Below, in pieces: positions 48,826 through 58,786 of a stretch of DNA of 64,000 bases (position 1 is its first letter; each line of letters begins with the position of its first letter). The stretch comes from Chitinophagaceae bacterium (GTDB taxonomy: Bacteria; Bacteroidota; Bacteroidia; Chitinophagales; Chitinophagaceae), in the NCBI GenBank assembly GCA_016703625.1, contig JADJBP010000013.1, forward strand, positions 66,931 through 130,930, given 5' to 3'. Below the pieces are notes generated by a model, which had not been told where the DNA came from, ran no database searches, and saw nothing but the letters and a program-made list of their open reading frames with translations. The translations under genes and the position numbers were made by a program.

Positions 48826-50259
48826 TTACATAGCTGCCAAATGTACTTTCTGCTGCAGTTCAAGTACACTCTCCTTAAATAAACTGTCGGTATCCATCAG
48901 GTCCTTCACGGTTTGGCAACTGTGAATTACGGTGGTATGGTCCCTGCCACCAAAATGTTCGCCGATGGTTTTTAATGAGTTTTTGGTAAATGCCTTGGCC
49001 AGGAACATCGTGATCTGCCGGGCCTGTACAATTTCACGCTTACGTGTCTTTTGCAACAGTTTATCATATGGCACATCAAAAAATTCACATACCATTTTCT
49101 GGATAGCATCAATGGTGATCTCCTTACTGGAAGATTTTACAAAATTTCGTAGTACTTTTTTTGCCAATTCGAGGTCAATTTCCCTCTTATTCAGCGAAGA
49201 TTGTGCCAATAATGAAATTAAAGCACCTTCCAGCTCACGAACATTGCTGTTTATATTATACGCAATATACTTTACCACTTCAGGCGGCATCTCCAGCCCG
49301 TCATTCTTCATCTTCTTTTCCAGTATCTCTATCTTGGTATCATAATCAGGTACCTGCAGATCGGCACTTAAACCCCAGCGGAACCTGCTCAGTAATCTTT
49401 CCTGTACGCCTTCCAGGTCTTTAGGCGGTTTATCGCTGGTTAATATCAGTTGTTTGCCACTCTGGTGCAAATGATTGAAAATGGAGAAAAAAGCATCCTG
49501 CGATTTTTCGGCACGGTTAAAGAACTGTACATCATCAATGATCAATACATCGATCAACTGGTAAAAATGGATAAAATCATTGATGGCGCCGTTGCGGCCA
49601 TGATCAATGAACTGGTTGATGAATTTTTCGGAACTTACATATAATACCACCTTGTTGGCATGCAGTCTTTTTACTTCATTGCCGATCGCCTGGGCAAGGT
49701 GGGTTTTACCCAAACCAACGCCGCCATAAATGACCAGTGGATTGAAAGATGTGGTGCCCGGTTTTTCGGCTACCGTTTTGCCGGCACGGCGTGCAACCCG
49801 GTTACAATCACCTTCGATAAATGCTTCAAAAGTATAGGCATGGTTTAACTGCGGGTCGATCTGCATTTTTTTGAGCCCCGGAATTACAAAAGGGTTCTTT
49901 ACAGGATTATTTATGACCAGTGGAAAATCCATTTCGTTATTTGAATATGATTTGTAACCCTGCCCCGGTACATCAATGGTTTGTGGTTTGTTCTTACTGT
50001 TGCCGCTGTCAACCATGATCCTGTATTCCAGCCTGGCCTCTTTTCCCAATTCTCTTTTTAAAGTTTTTGCCAGCAGCGAAACATAATGCTCTTCAAGATA
50101 CTCATAAAAAAACTGACTTGGTACCTGTATCGTTAAAATTTTTTCTTTTAATGCAACCGGTTTAATGGGTTCGAACCATGTTTTGAAATGCTGCCATTCA
50201 ACAATGTCTTTGATGATCTCTAAACAGTTAATCCATACTTTTTCAAAAGCTTTGTCCAT
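48826..50259 (-). CDS. dnaA: chromosomal replication initiator DnaA
   Basis: A 477-residue initiator. Domain I (residues 1-90) begins KAFEKVWINCLEIIKDI. A linker follows, then the AAA+ domain with Walker A YGGVGLGKTHLAQAIGNE, Walker B DVLIIDDVQFF and the sensor QLILTSDKPPKDL. Domain IV ends with the DNA-binding signature GGRDHTTVIHSCQTVKDLM. The frame is intact. The neighbours are not dnaN or gyrB, and the upstream gap does not look like an origin, as is common in this phylum. Confidence 0.97.
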   Translation of the reverse strand: MDKAFEKVWINCLEIIKDIVEWQHFKTWFEPIKPVALKEKILTIQVPSQFFYEYLEEHYVSLLAKTLKRELGKEARLEYRIMVDSGNSKNKPQTIDVPGQGYKSYSNNEMDFPLVINNPVKNPFVIPGLKKMQIDPQLNHAYTFEAFIEGDCNRVARRAGKTVAEKPGTTSFNPLVIYGGVGLGKTHLAQAIGNEVKRLHANKVVLYVSSEKFINQFIDHGRNGAINDFIHFYQLIDVLIIDDVQFFNRAEKSQDAFFSIFNHLHQSGKQLILTSDKPPKDLEGVQERLLSRFRWGLSADLQVPDYDTKIEILEKKMKNDGLEMPPEVVKYIAYNINSNVRELEGALISLLAQSSLNKREIDLELAKKVLRNFVKSSSKEITIDAIQKMVCEFFDVPYDKLLQKTRKREIVQARQITMFLAKAFTKNSLKTIGEHFGGRDHTTVIHSCQTVKDLMDTDSLFKESVLELQQKVHLAAM

Positions 50260-50827
50260 TAGTTCCGTAGCAATTTATATATCGAGTTAAGAATATTATC
50301 TTTTACAGTCAGCCGGTCAGTATTTTTTCCAGGTTTTTATTGAAAAAAATGTTGGCAGGACAGCGAATATCGAATAAAATGTTGAAAAAAAAATTTTTTA
50401 TTCATTTGTTTTTTCCTATTAAATCACAGTATGAGTTTCCAGGCTGGCTTTTCATTTTTTTACCCTTACAAATCACTGCCACTCCTGCTGAAATCATACC
50501 CACATAACCACACTGATTTACAGCTATAATGGAACAGGTTACTGTCAATTCACTTTAAGGTATGTATACTTCATTCACCGGATCCTGTTCCAAAATCAAT
50601 AAAACTTTTTTACGGAGCCCGGTAAAAAGTTTATCCCGGTTTACCCGAAACTATCCCCAAACCGGGAACCTTTTAAGTCATTCATCAAAATGGAAGCTGA
50701 TTTTTTATTTTTTTATGCACACATCTAATTGAAAAGGAAGGTAGGTATTTTTATCTGTATCCCATAATAGTAACAAATATTATTTTTCAGAAAAAATAGA
50801 TTTACTTTTGGTCATTAAATTTTATCT
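50260..50827. other. 568-base intergenic region between dnaA and the DUF3127 gene, with inverted repeats
   Basis: No gene is seen. GGAACAGG (50531-50538) pairs with CCTGTTCC (50584-50591). TCCCGGTTT (50634-50642) pairs with AAACCGGGA (50659-50667). Only one DnaA-box-like word (TTATGCACA, about 50713-50722) is present, so an origin is not supported. The region must hold both divergent promoters. Confidence 0.5.
50803..50810 (+). promoter_or_regulatory. candidate -7 box for the DUF3127 gene
   Basis: TACTTTTG, 17 bases before the start. A -33 TTTG is not clear. Confidence 0.4.
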
Positions 50828-51223
50828 ATGAGTTATGAATTAACGGGCAAACTGGTTGCCAAATATGATACCGTACAACGCACAGAAACTTTTAAAACCC
50901 GTGAATTTGCTGTTGAAAAAACAGAAGACATTAACGGGCGCACCATTACCAATTACGCAAAGTTTCAATGTATCCAGGATAAAACCAATATTATTGACCG
51001 GGTTAACATCGGCGATGAAATTAAAGTGTATTTTAACATCAAGGGCAGTAAGTGGGAAAAGGATGGCAAAGTAAATTATATAACCAATTTAGATGCCTGG
51101 AGAATTGAACAGATCATGCAGCCGGGAGCAGCTTCCGGTTCGGGTCCGGATAGTGAATACCTTGAACCGCTGGATACTTTTTCTGCATCTCCACCCGATG
51201 CAGTGGATGACCTGCCGTTTTAA
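50828..51223 (+). CDS. DUF3127 OB-fold protein with SSB-like acidic C-terminal tip
   Basis: A 131-residue protein of the DUF3127 family, predicted OB fold. Features are the opening YELTGKLVAKYDTVQRTETF, KTREFAVEKTEDING and IGDEIKVYFNIKGSKWEKDG, all family-typical. After the fold comes a Gly/Ser/Pro-rich linker and a final PDAVDDLPF. This closely resembles the DDIPF tip of bacterial single-strand DNA-binding protein, which recruits repair and replication proteins. A DNA-related role is therefore plausible, though not shown. The frame is intact; it precedes the flavoprotein gene by 70 bases. Confidence 0.82.
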   Translation: MSYELTGKLVAKYDTVQRTETFKTREFAVEKTEDINGRTITNYAKFQCIQDKTNIIDRVNIGDEIKVYFNIKGSKWEKDGKVNYITNLDAWRIEQIMQPGAASGSGPDSEYLEPLDTFSASPPDAVDDLPF

Positions 51224-51293
51224 ATGCTTACGGCTTCATCAGTAAAATATCGCTGATAGCCGGATTGGGTTTTTAGGATAACCACCTAACACT

Positions 51294-52904
51294 ATGCAAC
51301 AAAAAATTTCCCTTAAGCTGCTTCCTTCAGCAGCAAATGATGATGCTGTGATCAAAAGAACGATCGCACAGTCTGCCGGTAAAAAAACAAGCTCCGTTAC
51401 CGGTTATCATATATTAAAACAATCCATTGATGCCCGTGCCAAAACCATCTGGGTTAACCTCACTGTTCAGGCATTTATTGATGAACCATTTACTGCCCGG
51501 CAAATTCAACATTTTAATTTCAGGGATGTTAGCCGTGCACAAAAAAGCGTGGTGATCATCGGTGCCGGACCGGCAGGATTGTTTGCCGCTTTACAACTTA
51601 TAGAAAATGGTATTAAGCCCATTATTTTAGAAAGGGGAAAAGATGTACGATCAAGGCGGCGTGACCTTGCCATATTGAATAAAGAAGGCATCATAAACCC
51701 CGAAAGCAATTATTGTTTTGGCGAAGGCGGCGCAGGCACTTACAGCGACGGCAAATTATATACCCGCAGCAATAAAAGAGGCGATATAGACCGCATCCTG
51801 AGTCTCTTTGTAAAATTCGGGGCCGATGAAAATATTCTTTACCAGTCACACCCCCATATTGGCACCAACAAATTACCGCAGATCATTACTGCCATGCGCC
51901 ACCAAATTGTTGAATGTGGCGGTGAATTTTTATTTGAAAAAAGTGGTGGATCTTATAACTGAAGCAGCCCGGCCGGGTGACCCGTTTGGACCGGAAAAAA
52001 TAAGATCAGTTACCACAGCCGACGGAAATGAATTTAATGCCGATGCTTTTATTCTGGCAACCGGCCACAGTGCCAGGGACATTTTTGAACTGCTGCACCG
52101 GAAAAGGATCCTGGTTGAAGCCAAAGGCTTTGCACTGGGAGTAAGGATTGAACATCCGCAGGAATTAATTGATCAAATTCAATACCATTGCCCAGTAAGG
52201 GATCAAAATTTACCTCCTGCATCCTATTCATTGGTAAAACAGGTAAATGAAAGGGGCGTTTTTTCCTTCTGCATGTGCCCGGGTGGCATCATTGCACCCG
52301 CCGCAACATCGGCCGGCGAACTGGTAGTAAACGGGTGGAGCCCCATCAAAAGAAACAACCCTTTGCCAACAGCGGTATAGTGGTACCTGTTGAACCGGAA
52401 GATGCTGCCAGGGAATTAAGATCAGCCGGCAAAAAAAATATTGACCCCAACGACCCATTACTGCTCCTTCATTTTCAGCAAATGGTAGAACAAAACTGCT
52501 TTATTGCCGGTGGTGGCAAATTTGTTGCACCTGCACAGCGTATGGCTGATTTCAGTAATGGTAAATTATCTTCCTCTTTACCGGCAAATTCTTATTTGCC
52601 GGGATTGAACCCAGCACCCTTAAAAGATGTATTACCGGGTTTTATATATCAGTCACTCGCGAGGGGTTTTACAGAATTCGGAAAAAAGATGCATGGCTAT
52701 TATACCAACGATGCAGTGGTTGTGGCAACTGAAAGCCGTACATCATCACCGGTACGTATTCCGCGGAATGCCGAAAACGGGTCACACCCGCAGCTTCAGA
52801 ATTTTTATCCCTGTGGCGAAGGCGCCGGGTATGCAGGTGGTATTGTAAGTGCCGCCATGGATGGAGAAAAAATTGCCCGGCAACTGGTATCATTATTTGT
52901 TTGA
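51294..52904 (+). CDS. FAD-dependent oxidoreductase (frame broken at two sites)
   Basis: About 535 residues. The FAD motif is VVIIGAGPAGLFAALQLIENG, followed by the family block YCFGEGGAGTYSDGKLYTRS and, later, DAFILATGHSARDIFELLHR, MCPGGIIAPAATSAGELV and the end FYPCGEGAGYAGGIVSAAMDG. This is the uncharacterised flavoprotein family with an N-terminal extra domain found in many bacteria. A missing base near 51940-51955 joins GGEFLFEK to KVVDLITEA, and another near 52340-52350 joins VNGWSP to SPSK-like text onward. The reaction is unknown. Confidence 0.85.
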
Positions 52905-52987
52905 TGTTTTTGCCGTTTGTAAAATCAGCATTCAAAATAATTTTTTGATACCTATATTTGACATGCTTAAAAATAACAGCACAGCTT

Positions 52988-53920
52988 ATGAATATATTAG
53001 AAGTTCAACACCTTAAAAAATATTTTGCCACCCAAAAAGCAGTAGATGATATCAGCATGTCCATTGAACAGGGCAGCATATTTGGTTTGCTGGGCCCCAA
53101 TGGTGCCGGTAAGACCACGCTTATAAGAATGATCACCGGGATCTTTTATCCCGATAGCGGCAATATTTTATTAAAGGGCAAAAAGTTTGAACCCGAAAAT
53201 GACGCAAAATACATTGGGTACATGCCCGAAGAACGCGGCTTATATAAAAAGATGAAGATCGGCGAACAGGCTTTATACCTGGCCCAGTTAAAAGGCCTGC
53301 GTAAAAATGATGCCATGCATAAAATAAAAGACTGGTTTCAGCGGCTGGAGATGGAAAGCTGGTGGAACAAAAAAGTGGAAGATCTTAGTAAAGGTATGGG
53401 ACAAAAATTACAGTTTGTGATCACGGTACTCCACGAACCTGACCTGATCATCCTGGATGAACCTTTCAGCGGCCTCGACCCCGTTAATGCCAATTTGATC
53501 AAGGATGAAATTTACAGGCTGGCCCAAAAAGGAACAACCATTATTTTCAGCACACACCGGATGGAACAGGTGGAAGAGATCTGCAACCACATTGTACTGG
53601 TGAATAAAGGACAAAAAATACTGGATGGTACGGTACATAATATTAAGCAGGAATTTAAGGAAAATCTTTTTGGCCTGCAGCTTGAAACGATGCCGGAAAA
53701 TACCGGCAGCCCTTCATTTGACATTGTTTCCAAAAATAAACAGGACCTTATTGTAAAAATAAATGAAGGTTATAAACCCAATGATGTGTTGGGTTATTTT
53801 ATAAACCAGGGCACAAATATCATTTCTTTTAAAGAAAACCTCCCCTCCCTGAACGACATATTCATTAAACTGGTAGAAGGTACACCAACAGCCAGGCAGT
53901 TTGAAAAAATAACCGGTTAA
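52988..53920 (+). CDS. ABC transporter ATP-binding protein (NatA-like)
   Basis: A 310-residue ATPase for an ABC-2-type transporter. Walker A is GPNGAGKTT, the signature region is DLSKGMGQKLQFV and Walker B is LIILDEPFSGLDP; the H-loop is FSTHRMEQ. I start at ATG 52988 (MNILEVQHLKKYFATQKA); an in-frame ATG at 52958 adds ten residues without support. The C-terminal DUF4162-like part matches sodium or antibiotic exporters. The permease gene follows after 23 bases. Confidence 0.9.
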   Translation: MNILEVQHLKKYFATQKAVDDISMSIEQGSIFGLLGPNGAGKTTLIRMITGIFYPDSGNILLKGKKFEPENDAKYIGYMPEERGLYKKMKIGEQALYLAQLKGLRKNDAMHKIKDWFQRLEMESWWNKKVEDLSKGMGQKLQFVITVLHEPDLIILDEPFSGLDPVNANLIKDEIYRLAQKGTTIIFSTHRMEQVEEICNHIVLVNKGQKILDGTVHNIKQEFKENLFGLQLETMPENTGSPSFDIVSKNKQDLIVKINEGYKPNDVLGYFINQGTNIISFKENLPSLNDIFIKLVEGTPTARQFEKITG

Positions 53921-53943
53921 TCAACCCATCTAACTAAAAAAAT

Positions 53944-55218
53944 ATGAACAAAATATTACTGATCATACAAAGAGAATTTCTTACCCGGGTAAGAAAAAAA
54001 ACCTTCATCATCGGCACCATTCTTTTCCCGGTGCTTTACCTGGCACTGATCTTTGGCTCGGGATATATCGCTGATAAAACGCGTGAGGACCTTAAAATTG
54101 CATTGATAGACAGGTCTGGGTTATTTACCAAAGATCAAATTGAACAGGTAAACGGAAAAGATACCGCCAATACCATTCAATTAATATCTTCAAATACAGA
54201 AAGGGTAATAGCGGGTTACGACTCGCTGGGTTTTGACGGCTACCTGGTAATCCCTGGAAACTTCAACTGGCAAACCGGCGCCGACAGCCTTATCGTGAAT
54301 ACCAAAAAATCATATGGCATGGGTGCTTTAAACCCCATTGAAAAAAAGATAAATGCTTTATGGAATAAAATAAAACACGACAGCCTGGGTATTGATATAA
54401 ATAAAGAAGTGCTTTTAAATAAAAGCATATCCCTTAAACTGCACAACGAACAAAACAGGAATGCTGATGCGGTTGCAGCCAGCACCATCGGCTATGTATG
54501 TGGTTTTTTAATGTACCTGATTTTATTGCTGTATGGCAGCCAGGTAATGATGGGTGTTACTGAAGAAAAAACCAGCCGCATTGCAGAAGTAGTGGTATCA
54601 TCGGTAAAACCTTTTCAGCTCATGATCGGGAAAATTGTTGGCATTGGTATGGTTGCATTAACCCAGTTCCTGATCTGGATAGCCTGTATATTCCTCATTT
54701 ACAATGTAGGAAAAGCATCGGGTAACAACAGTGAAACTTCCTTTGCCATCGTGGCACAGATCCAGCATGTATTCACCAGTGTTGATATTTACTTAACGGT
54801 AGGCTGTTTTATTTTCTATATGCTGGGCGGTTTCTTTTTCTACTCTTCATTATACGCAGCCATAGGCAGTGCTATCAATGAAGATATGCGGGAGGCACAG
54901 TCATTAAGTTTCCCCATAACCATGCTGGTCATTTTCTCCATTTTTTTAATGGCGCCTACCATTGCCAACCCGGGAAGCCCGGTTGCGGTTTGGGCAAGCA
55001 TCATACCATTCAGTTCGCCCATTGTAATGATGGCACGAATACCTTTTGGCGTACCCAATACAGTGCCCTGGTGGCAATTGGGATTATCCATGGTATTACT
55101 GATCGCCGGTTTCATGTTAACAACCTGGTTTGCTGCCAGGATATACCGCACAGGTATATTGATGTATGGTAAAAAACCAAGCTGGAAAGAAATGCTTAAA
55201 TGGGCGTTCCGGAAATAA
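53944..55218 (+). CDS. ABC-2-type permease (NatB-like)
   Basis: A 424-residue membrane protein. One N-terminal span (IIGTILFPVLYLALIFGSGY) is followed by a large extracytoplasmic domain (about residues 45-170) and then five or six spans. The motif EEKTSRIAEVVVSSVKPFQLMIGKIVG is the hallmark of the NatB/YhaP type. The substrate is unknown; sodium or a small toxic compound is usual for the group. The frame is intact. It converges with the Wzz gene. Confidence 0.9.
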   Translation: MNKILLIIQREFLTRVRKKTFIIGTILFPVLYLALIFGSGYIADKTREDLKIALIDRSGLFTKDQIEQVNGKDTANTIQLISSNTERVIAGYDSLGFDGYLVIPGNFNWQTGADSLIVNTKKSYGMGALNPIEKKINALWNKIKHDSLGIDINKEVLLNKSISLKLHNEQNRNADAVAASTIGYVCGFLMYLILLLYGSQVMMGVTEEKTSRIAEVVVSSVKPFQLMIGKIVGIGMVALTQFLIWIACIFLIYNVGKASGNNSETSFAIVAQIQHVFTSVDIYLTVGCFIFYMLGGFFFYSSLYAAIGSAINEDMREAQSLSFPITMLVIFSIFLMAPTIANPGSPVAVWASIIPFSSPIVMMARIPFGVPNTVPWWQLGLSMVLLIAGFMLTTWFAARIYRTGILMYGKKPSWKEMLKWAFRK

Positions 55219-55248
55219 TTAAAAAGACAGATGAAATGTCCAGATTAT

Positions 55249-56301
55249 TTATTTAACCGGTTCTTCCTGGGCAACCAACAATGTCTCTTTTGGTTTTGAA
55301 GCTTTTTCAATGGCCCTGTTCAATTCGTCGGAAAGGTACCTGTTGATTATTTTCCAGCTTACCAGTATGATACCGATGAAACTGCCGAGCATTAATCCTA
55401 TGATCACATAGACCATTTTTGATTTTTGAGCAGCATCAAAGGGAGGTTCGGGTTTATCAAGCGGTTCAATGATAGGTGTTTCTTTCTGTAACCGGTAAGC
55501 TGCCGATTCCCTGTTATTTACCGCATAATAATATTGCGATTGTACAGTGGCTTTATCCTGGGCCAGGTTTATTTTAGGCAGGTTATATCTTTTCAAACCT
55601 TCATTGGTAAAAAATGTACTTTCATCCAGTGCAACCGCACGTTTATCCAGTACATTTAAAACGGCAAGCAGGGAATCCGCCTTTTTTACAGCAAATTCAA
55701 AATCGATCTGCGCCTTTTTCTTCTTCAGTTCTATATAAAATTCCGACAGCTTATCAATATAAATATAACTTACTTCCCTTACCAGGGTTTGGTTAGTGTT
55801 GGAAAAGGATAGTTCCAGGATACCGGTCTTACTGATCTTGGCAACAAAAGCAAATTTCAATAAGTTACTGGCTATATTGATCTGGCTGAGGGAGTCCCGT
55901 GGTGCCTCAATTTTTACATTTTGCATAAAACCTGTATGCCTGTTATTCTCTTCGATCAATAGCTCCGACACGGTTTTATTCTGCATGGAAGGTATTCTAA
56001 CCATAGCCACGCCTTCACGTGTACGCCGGCTGTTGGCCAGCTCAACAATATTTATAGAAGCATCTCCGGTAAACGACTTGGTAGATTCACCCAGTCCCAA
56101 CAGGTTGCTGATCGCAGAACCGGTTGAATTTTCAGTAGAACTGTTTAACGGAAAAACAGTGGACCTGGATGTATATACCAGTACACTTTGCCTGGCAATG
56201 TAATAAAAAAAACCTCCAAACCCGGCTGCAATGACAGCAATGATCCAGCTGAATTTTTTAAGCCGGTTTAAAAGCTGTTTTATGAGTTCAATACTGTTCA
56301 T
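55249..56301 (-). CDS. Wzz-type polysaccharide chain-length regulator
   Basis: A 350-residue inner-membrane protein with two spans, near residues 18-35 (FSWIIAVIAAGFGGFFYY) and 300-325 (YVIIGLMLGSFIGIILVSW), enclosing a mostly helical periplasmic domain. This is the Wzz/PCP layout; no tyrosine kinase domain follows. It sets chain length or links polymerase to export. It lies 25 bases downstream of the Wza-like gene, so the two are one unit. Confidence 0.82.
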   Translation of the reverse strand: MNSIELIKQLLNRLKKFSWIIAVIAAGFGGFFYYIARQSVLVYTSRSTVFPLNSSTENSTGSAISNLLGLGESTKSFTGDASINIVELANSRRTREGVAMVRIPSMQNKTVSELLIEENNRHTGFMQNVKIEAPRDSLSQINIASNLLKFAFVAKISKTGILELSFSNTNQTLVREVSYIYIDKLSEFYIELKKKKAQIDFEFAVKKADSLLAVLNVLDKRAVALDESTFFTNEGLKRYNLPKINLAQDKATVQSQYYYAVNNRESAAYRLQKETPIIEPLDKPEPPFDAAQKSKMVYVIIGLMLGSFIGIILVSWKIINRYLSDELNRAIEKASKPKETLLVAQEEPVK

Positions 56302-56326
56302 GTAATGTACGTTGAATTTACTTTGA

Positions 56327-58735
56327 TTATCTTAACGTGTTAACAATAAAAGCAGCCAGTGCGATGGGTATACTTGAAACAACCACCTGCAGCAGCGTAT
56401 CTGTTATTTCTGCACCCTGCGGCCTGGATGGTACATTTACAATGGCACCTTCCTTCACCTTTGGATAGAAGTGTATAAAGAAAAGGCTCCGGGTTCGCCT
56501 GCTTTTTCCGTTGGCATAGGTTACAAAGATCCTTTTCTTCCAGGGCCTGATACCATAACCACCGGCCTTATCAATATAATACCCCACGTTGGTATGCTCT
56601 TTATCGAATGTTAATTTCAAAGGCGACTGAACCGTGCCCTTTACATTCACGAACGGATTTATTTCAGGGATAAAAATCACATCACCTTCCTGCAGGATGA
56701 TATCGTACTTCGAATTCTTATATTTCAATGCCCGGGCCAGGTCGATGCTGACAGGTTCCTTAGACACTTCACTGATGGAAGCCCTGGCCGAATCCAGCAC
56801 AATGCTGCCGATGGAGTCCGTTAAGGAGGCCACTTTATTGGCCACATTTTCGCGGTAATACTGTGTTTTTTTACGGTATAAAATGGCACCGCTCAGATCT
56901 GCATTTTCCTTGATGCCGCCGGCACGTTCGATATACGATGACAGGCGTTCGTATTTGCTTAACCGTGGGTAAGGACCTGAATACTGAACGAGCCCGTTGA
57001 TCTGCACAAGCTGCTGCAGTTCAAAGGTGGGGTTTTTGCGCACATACACCTGGTCGTAAGGTCTTAAAATAATATGCTTGGATATACTGTCCATTTCAAT
57101 ATTGGGCATGATCTTAATGGTACGCAGGATAGTACGGGTAGGCTGCTGCATACCCTTTGCCGAATCCAGGTCTACAATACTGGATATCTCGATCCTTCCG
57201 AATTCTGCAGATTGTTTGATGCCCCCTGATAAATAGAGCAGGTCCTGTAAAGTCATTCCGCCGTATTTATTGATCCTGCCTTCTTTTCTCACTTCCCCAA
57301 AGATCTCCACATATTGCCTGTCGGAAAATTCGTTGTTATTGAAAAACAATACCTGGTCATTGGCAAACAATTCCACATTATTTATGCTGGCGGTGTCATT
57401 GGTTGTTACGTCGGTCAAATTCACTTCAACCCGGCTGGCCTTGATATTGGTACTGTCTCCTCCTCCCCTGAAAATATATGCCCTGGCCAGGTAGGTATTC
57501 CTGGTGATACCACCGGCACGGTTGATCAGGTCAAACAGTTTATCGCCCGGCCTTGTTTCATATTGTCCCGGGTACGAAATTTCACCTTTCAGTTCGATCT
57601 TATTCATTAACCCCGGGTTTACAGAGATCACTTTTACAATGTCGCCGTCCACCAGGCCAAAATCCTGGCCCATCAAACGGGTGTCTTTGGTTGGGTTGAT
57701 AATGGCCGTTGCATTCACATCCTTAATGATCTGCTTTTCCAGCTCGGTCCTGTAGATCTTTACACCGCTTGAAAATGCATCCCGTTCCAGCCCTCCGGTG
57801 TACGTTAACAGCGCTTTCAACCCTTCATCTTTTTTCAACTGGTAAAACATCGGGCGTTTGAACTTTCCTTCAGCCTTTACTTTTTTCTCAACTGTTTGCA
57901 CGATCACAAAATCATTATTATCCAGGTAAATGTGTTTTCCAAAATCACCGGTTGTGAGGTATTTATAAACATCCAGTACATCAATTACTTTTCCATTTCT
58001 TTTTATCTGTATCTCACGCAGGTTGGCGAGGTTCGTTGGGCCGCCCGCAAGGGCAACTACATTAAATGCATTGGTAAAAGCGGAAACCATTACGGGCCCC
58101 TGCTTTTTAACCTCCCCTGCCACATTCACCGAAATGGTACGTGGCTGCCCGATGGAAACAGAGATATTGGTTGATGGCGGAACAAAGGCTTTGAACCTGC
58201 GGGTTAACAATGAACGCACATTTTCAAAGGTGAGTCCCTGCAGGTAAATTTTACCGATGCTGGTTGGAAAAATGGAACCGTCCCTGGCCACCGTATAATC
58301 CAGTGTTGCTTCTGCACCATTCCACATCGAAACAATGATCTGGTCATATACACCGATGGGATAATCCAGCGGGGTGTTGATAATTCGGTAATGGAAGCGA
58401 TGATCACCGCTGCGGAAAAGGTTCATCCCATAGGTATCCTCGGTAGGATTCATAGACTGGGGTGTGTTTTCCTTTACCAGGCTATCCTTTTCTATCTTTT
58501 CCTTGAGTGTTTTATTGATGTCTTCGCCGGTCGTTTTTTTACCTTCCCCGTTTTTATCCTTTAAAATTTCATACAGCTGGGCCGATGGCAATTGTGTAGG
58601 CATGATAGGCATATCCGGGCTGCTGGGATCTTTGATCTGCGCCTGGACCTGGCTGGTTATACAGGAAAAAAGTATGCTGGAAATGAATATGACTTTTTTA
58701 AACCGGGTAACTATTTGTCCTGGGTATAGTAACAT
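56327..58735 (-). CDS. SLBB-domain polysaccharide export protein (Wza-like, long form)
   Basis: An 802-residue exported protein that would form or line the outer-membrane export channel. There is a signal peptide (VIFISSILFSCITSQVQAQ), a Poly_export domain (RITNTPL-like, YPIGVYDQIIVSMWNGAEA), and at least five SLBB-type repeats, for example INVAGEVKKQGPVM, IELKGEISYPGQYE, VEIFGEVRKEGRIN and VNVKGTVQSPLKL. A C-terminal hydrophobic helix (VVVSSIPIALAAFIVNTL) may anchor it. It is longer than Wza (about 380), as in other Bacteroidota. The frame is intact. Confidence 0.88.
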   Translation of the reverse strand: MLLYPGQIVTRFKKVIFISSILFSCITSQVQAQIKDPSSPDMPIMPTQLPSAQLYEILKDKNGEGKKTTGEDINKTLKEKIEKDSLVKENTPQSMNPTEDTYGMNLFRSGDHRFHYRIINTPLDYPIGVYDQIIVSMWNGAEATLDYTVARDGSIFPTSIGKIYLQGLTFENVRSLLTRRFKAFVPPSTNISVSIGQPRTISVNVAGEVKKQGPVMVSAFTNAFNVVALAGGPTNLANLREIQIKRNGKVIDVLDVYKYLTTGDFGKHIYLDNNDFVIVQTVEKKVKAEGKFKRPMFYQLKKDEGLKALLTYTGGLERDAFSSGVKIYRTELEKQIIKDVNATAIINPTKDTRLMGQDFGLVDGDIVKVISVNPGLMNKIELKGEISYPGQYETRPGDKLFDLINRAGGITRNTYLARAYIFRGGGDSTNIKASRVEVNLTDVTTNDTASINNVELFANDQVLFFNNNEFSDRQYVEIFGEVRKEGRINKYGGMTLQDLLYLSGGIKQSAEFGRIEISSIVDLDSAKGMQQPTRTILRTIKIMPNIEMDSISKHIILRPYDQVYVRKNPTFELQQLVQINGLVQYSGPYPRLSKYERLSSYIERAGGIKENADLSGAILYRKKTQYYRENVANKVASLTDSIGSIVLDSARASISEVSKEPVSIDLARALKYKNSKYDIILQEGDVIFIPEINPFVNVKGTVQSPLKLTFDKEHTNVGYYIDKAGGYGIRPWKKRIFVTYANGKSRRTRSLFFIHFYPKVKEGAIVNVPSRPQGAEITDTLLQVVVSSIPIALAAFIVNTLR

Positions 58736-58786
58736 TTTTGGGGGTGTTGATTTACAATTTTTTAATAATGCGCAAAGATAATTATA

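Noticed and set aside
50260..50827. Replication origin next to dnaA
   Set aside because: Only one DnaA-box-like word was found and there is no cluster or AT-rich unwinding element with iterons.
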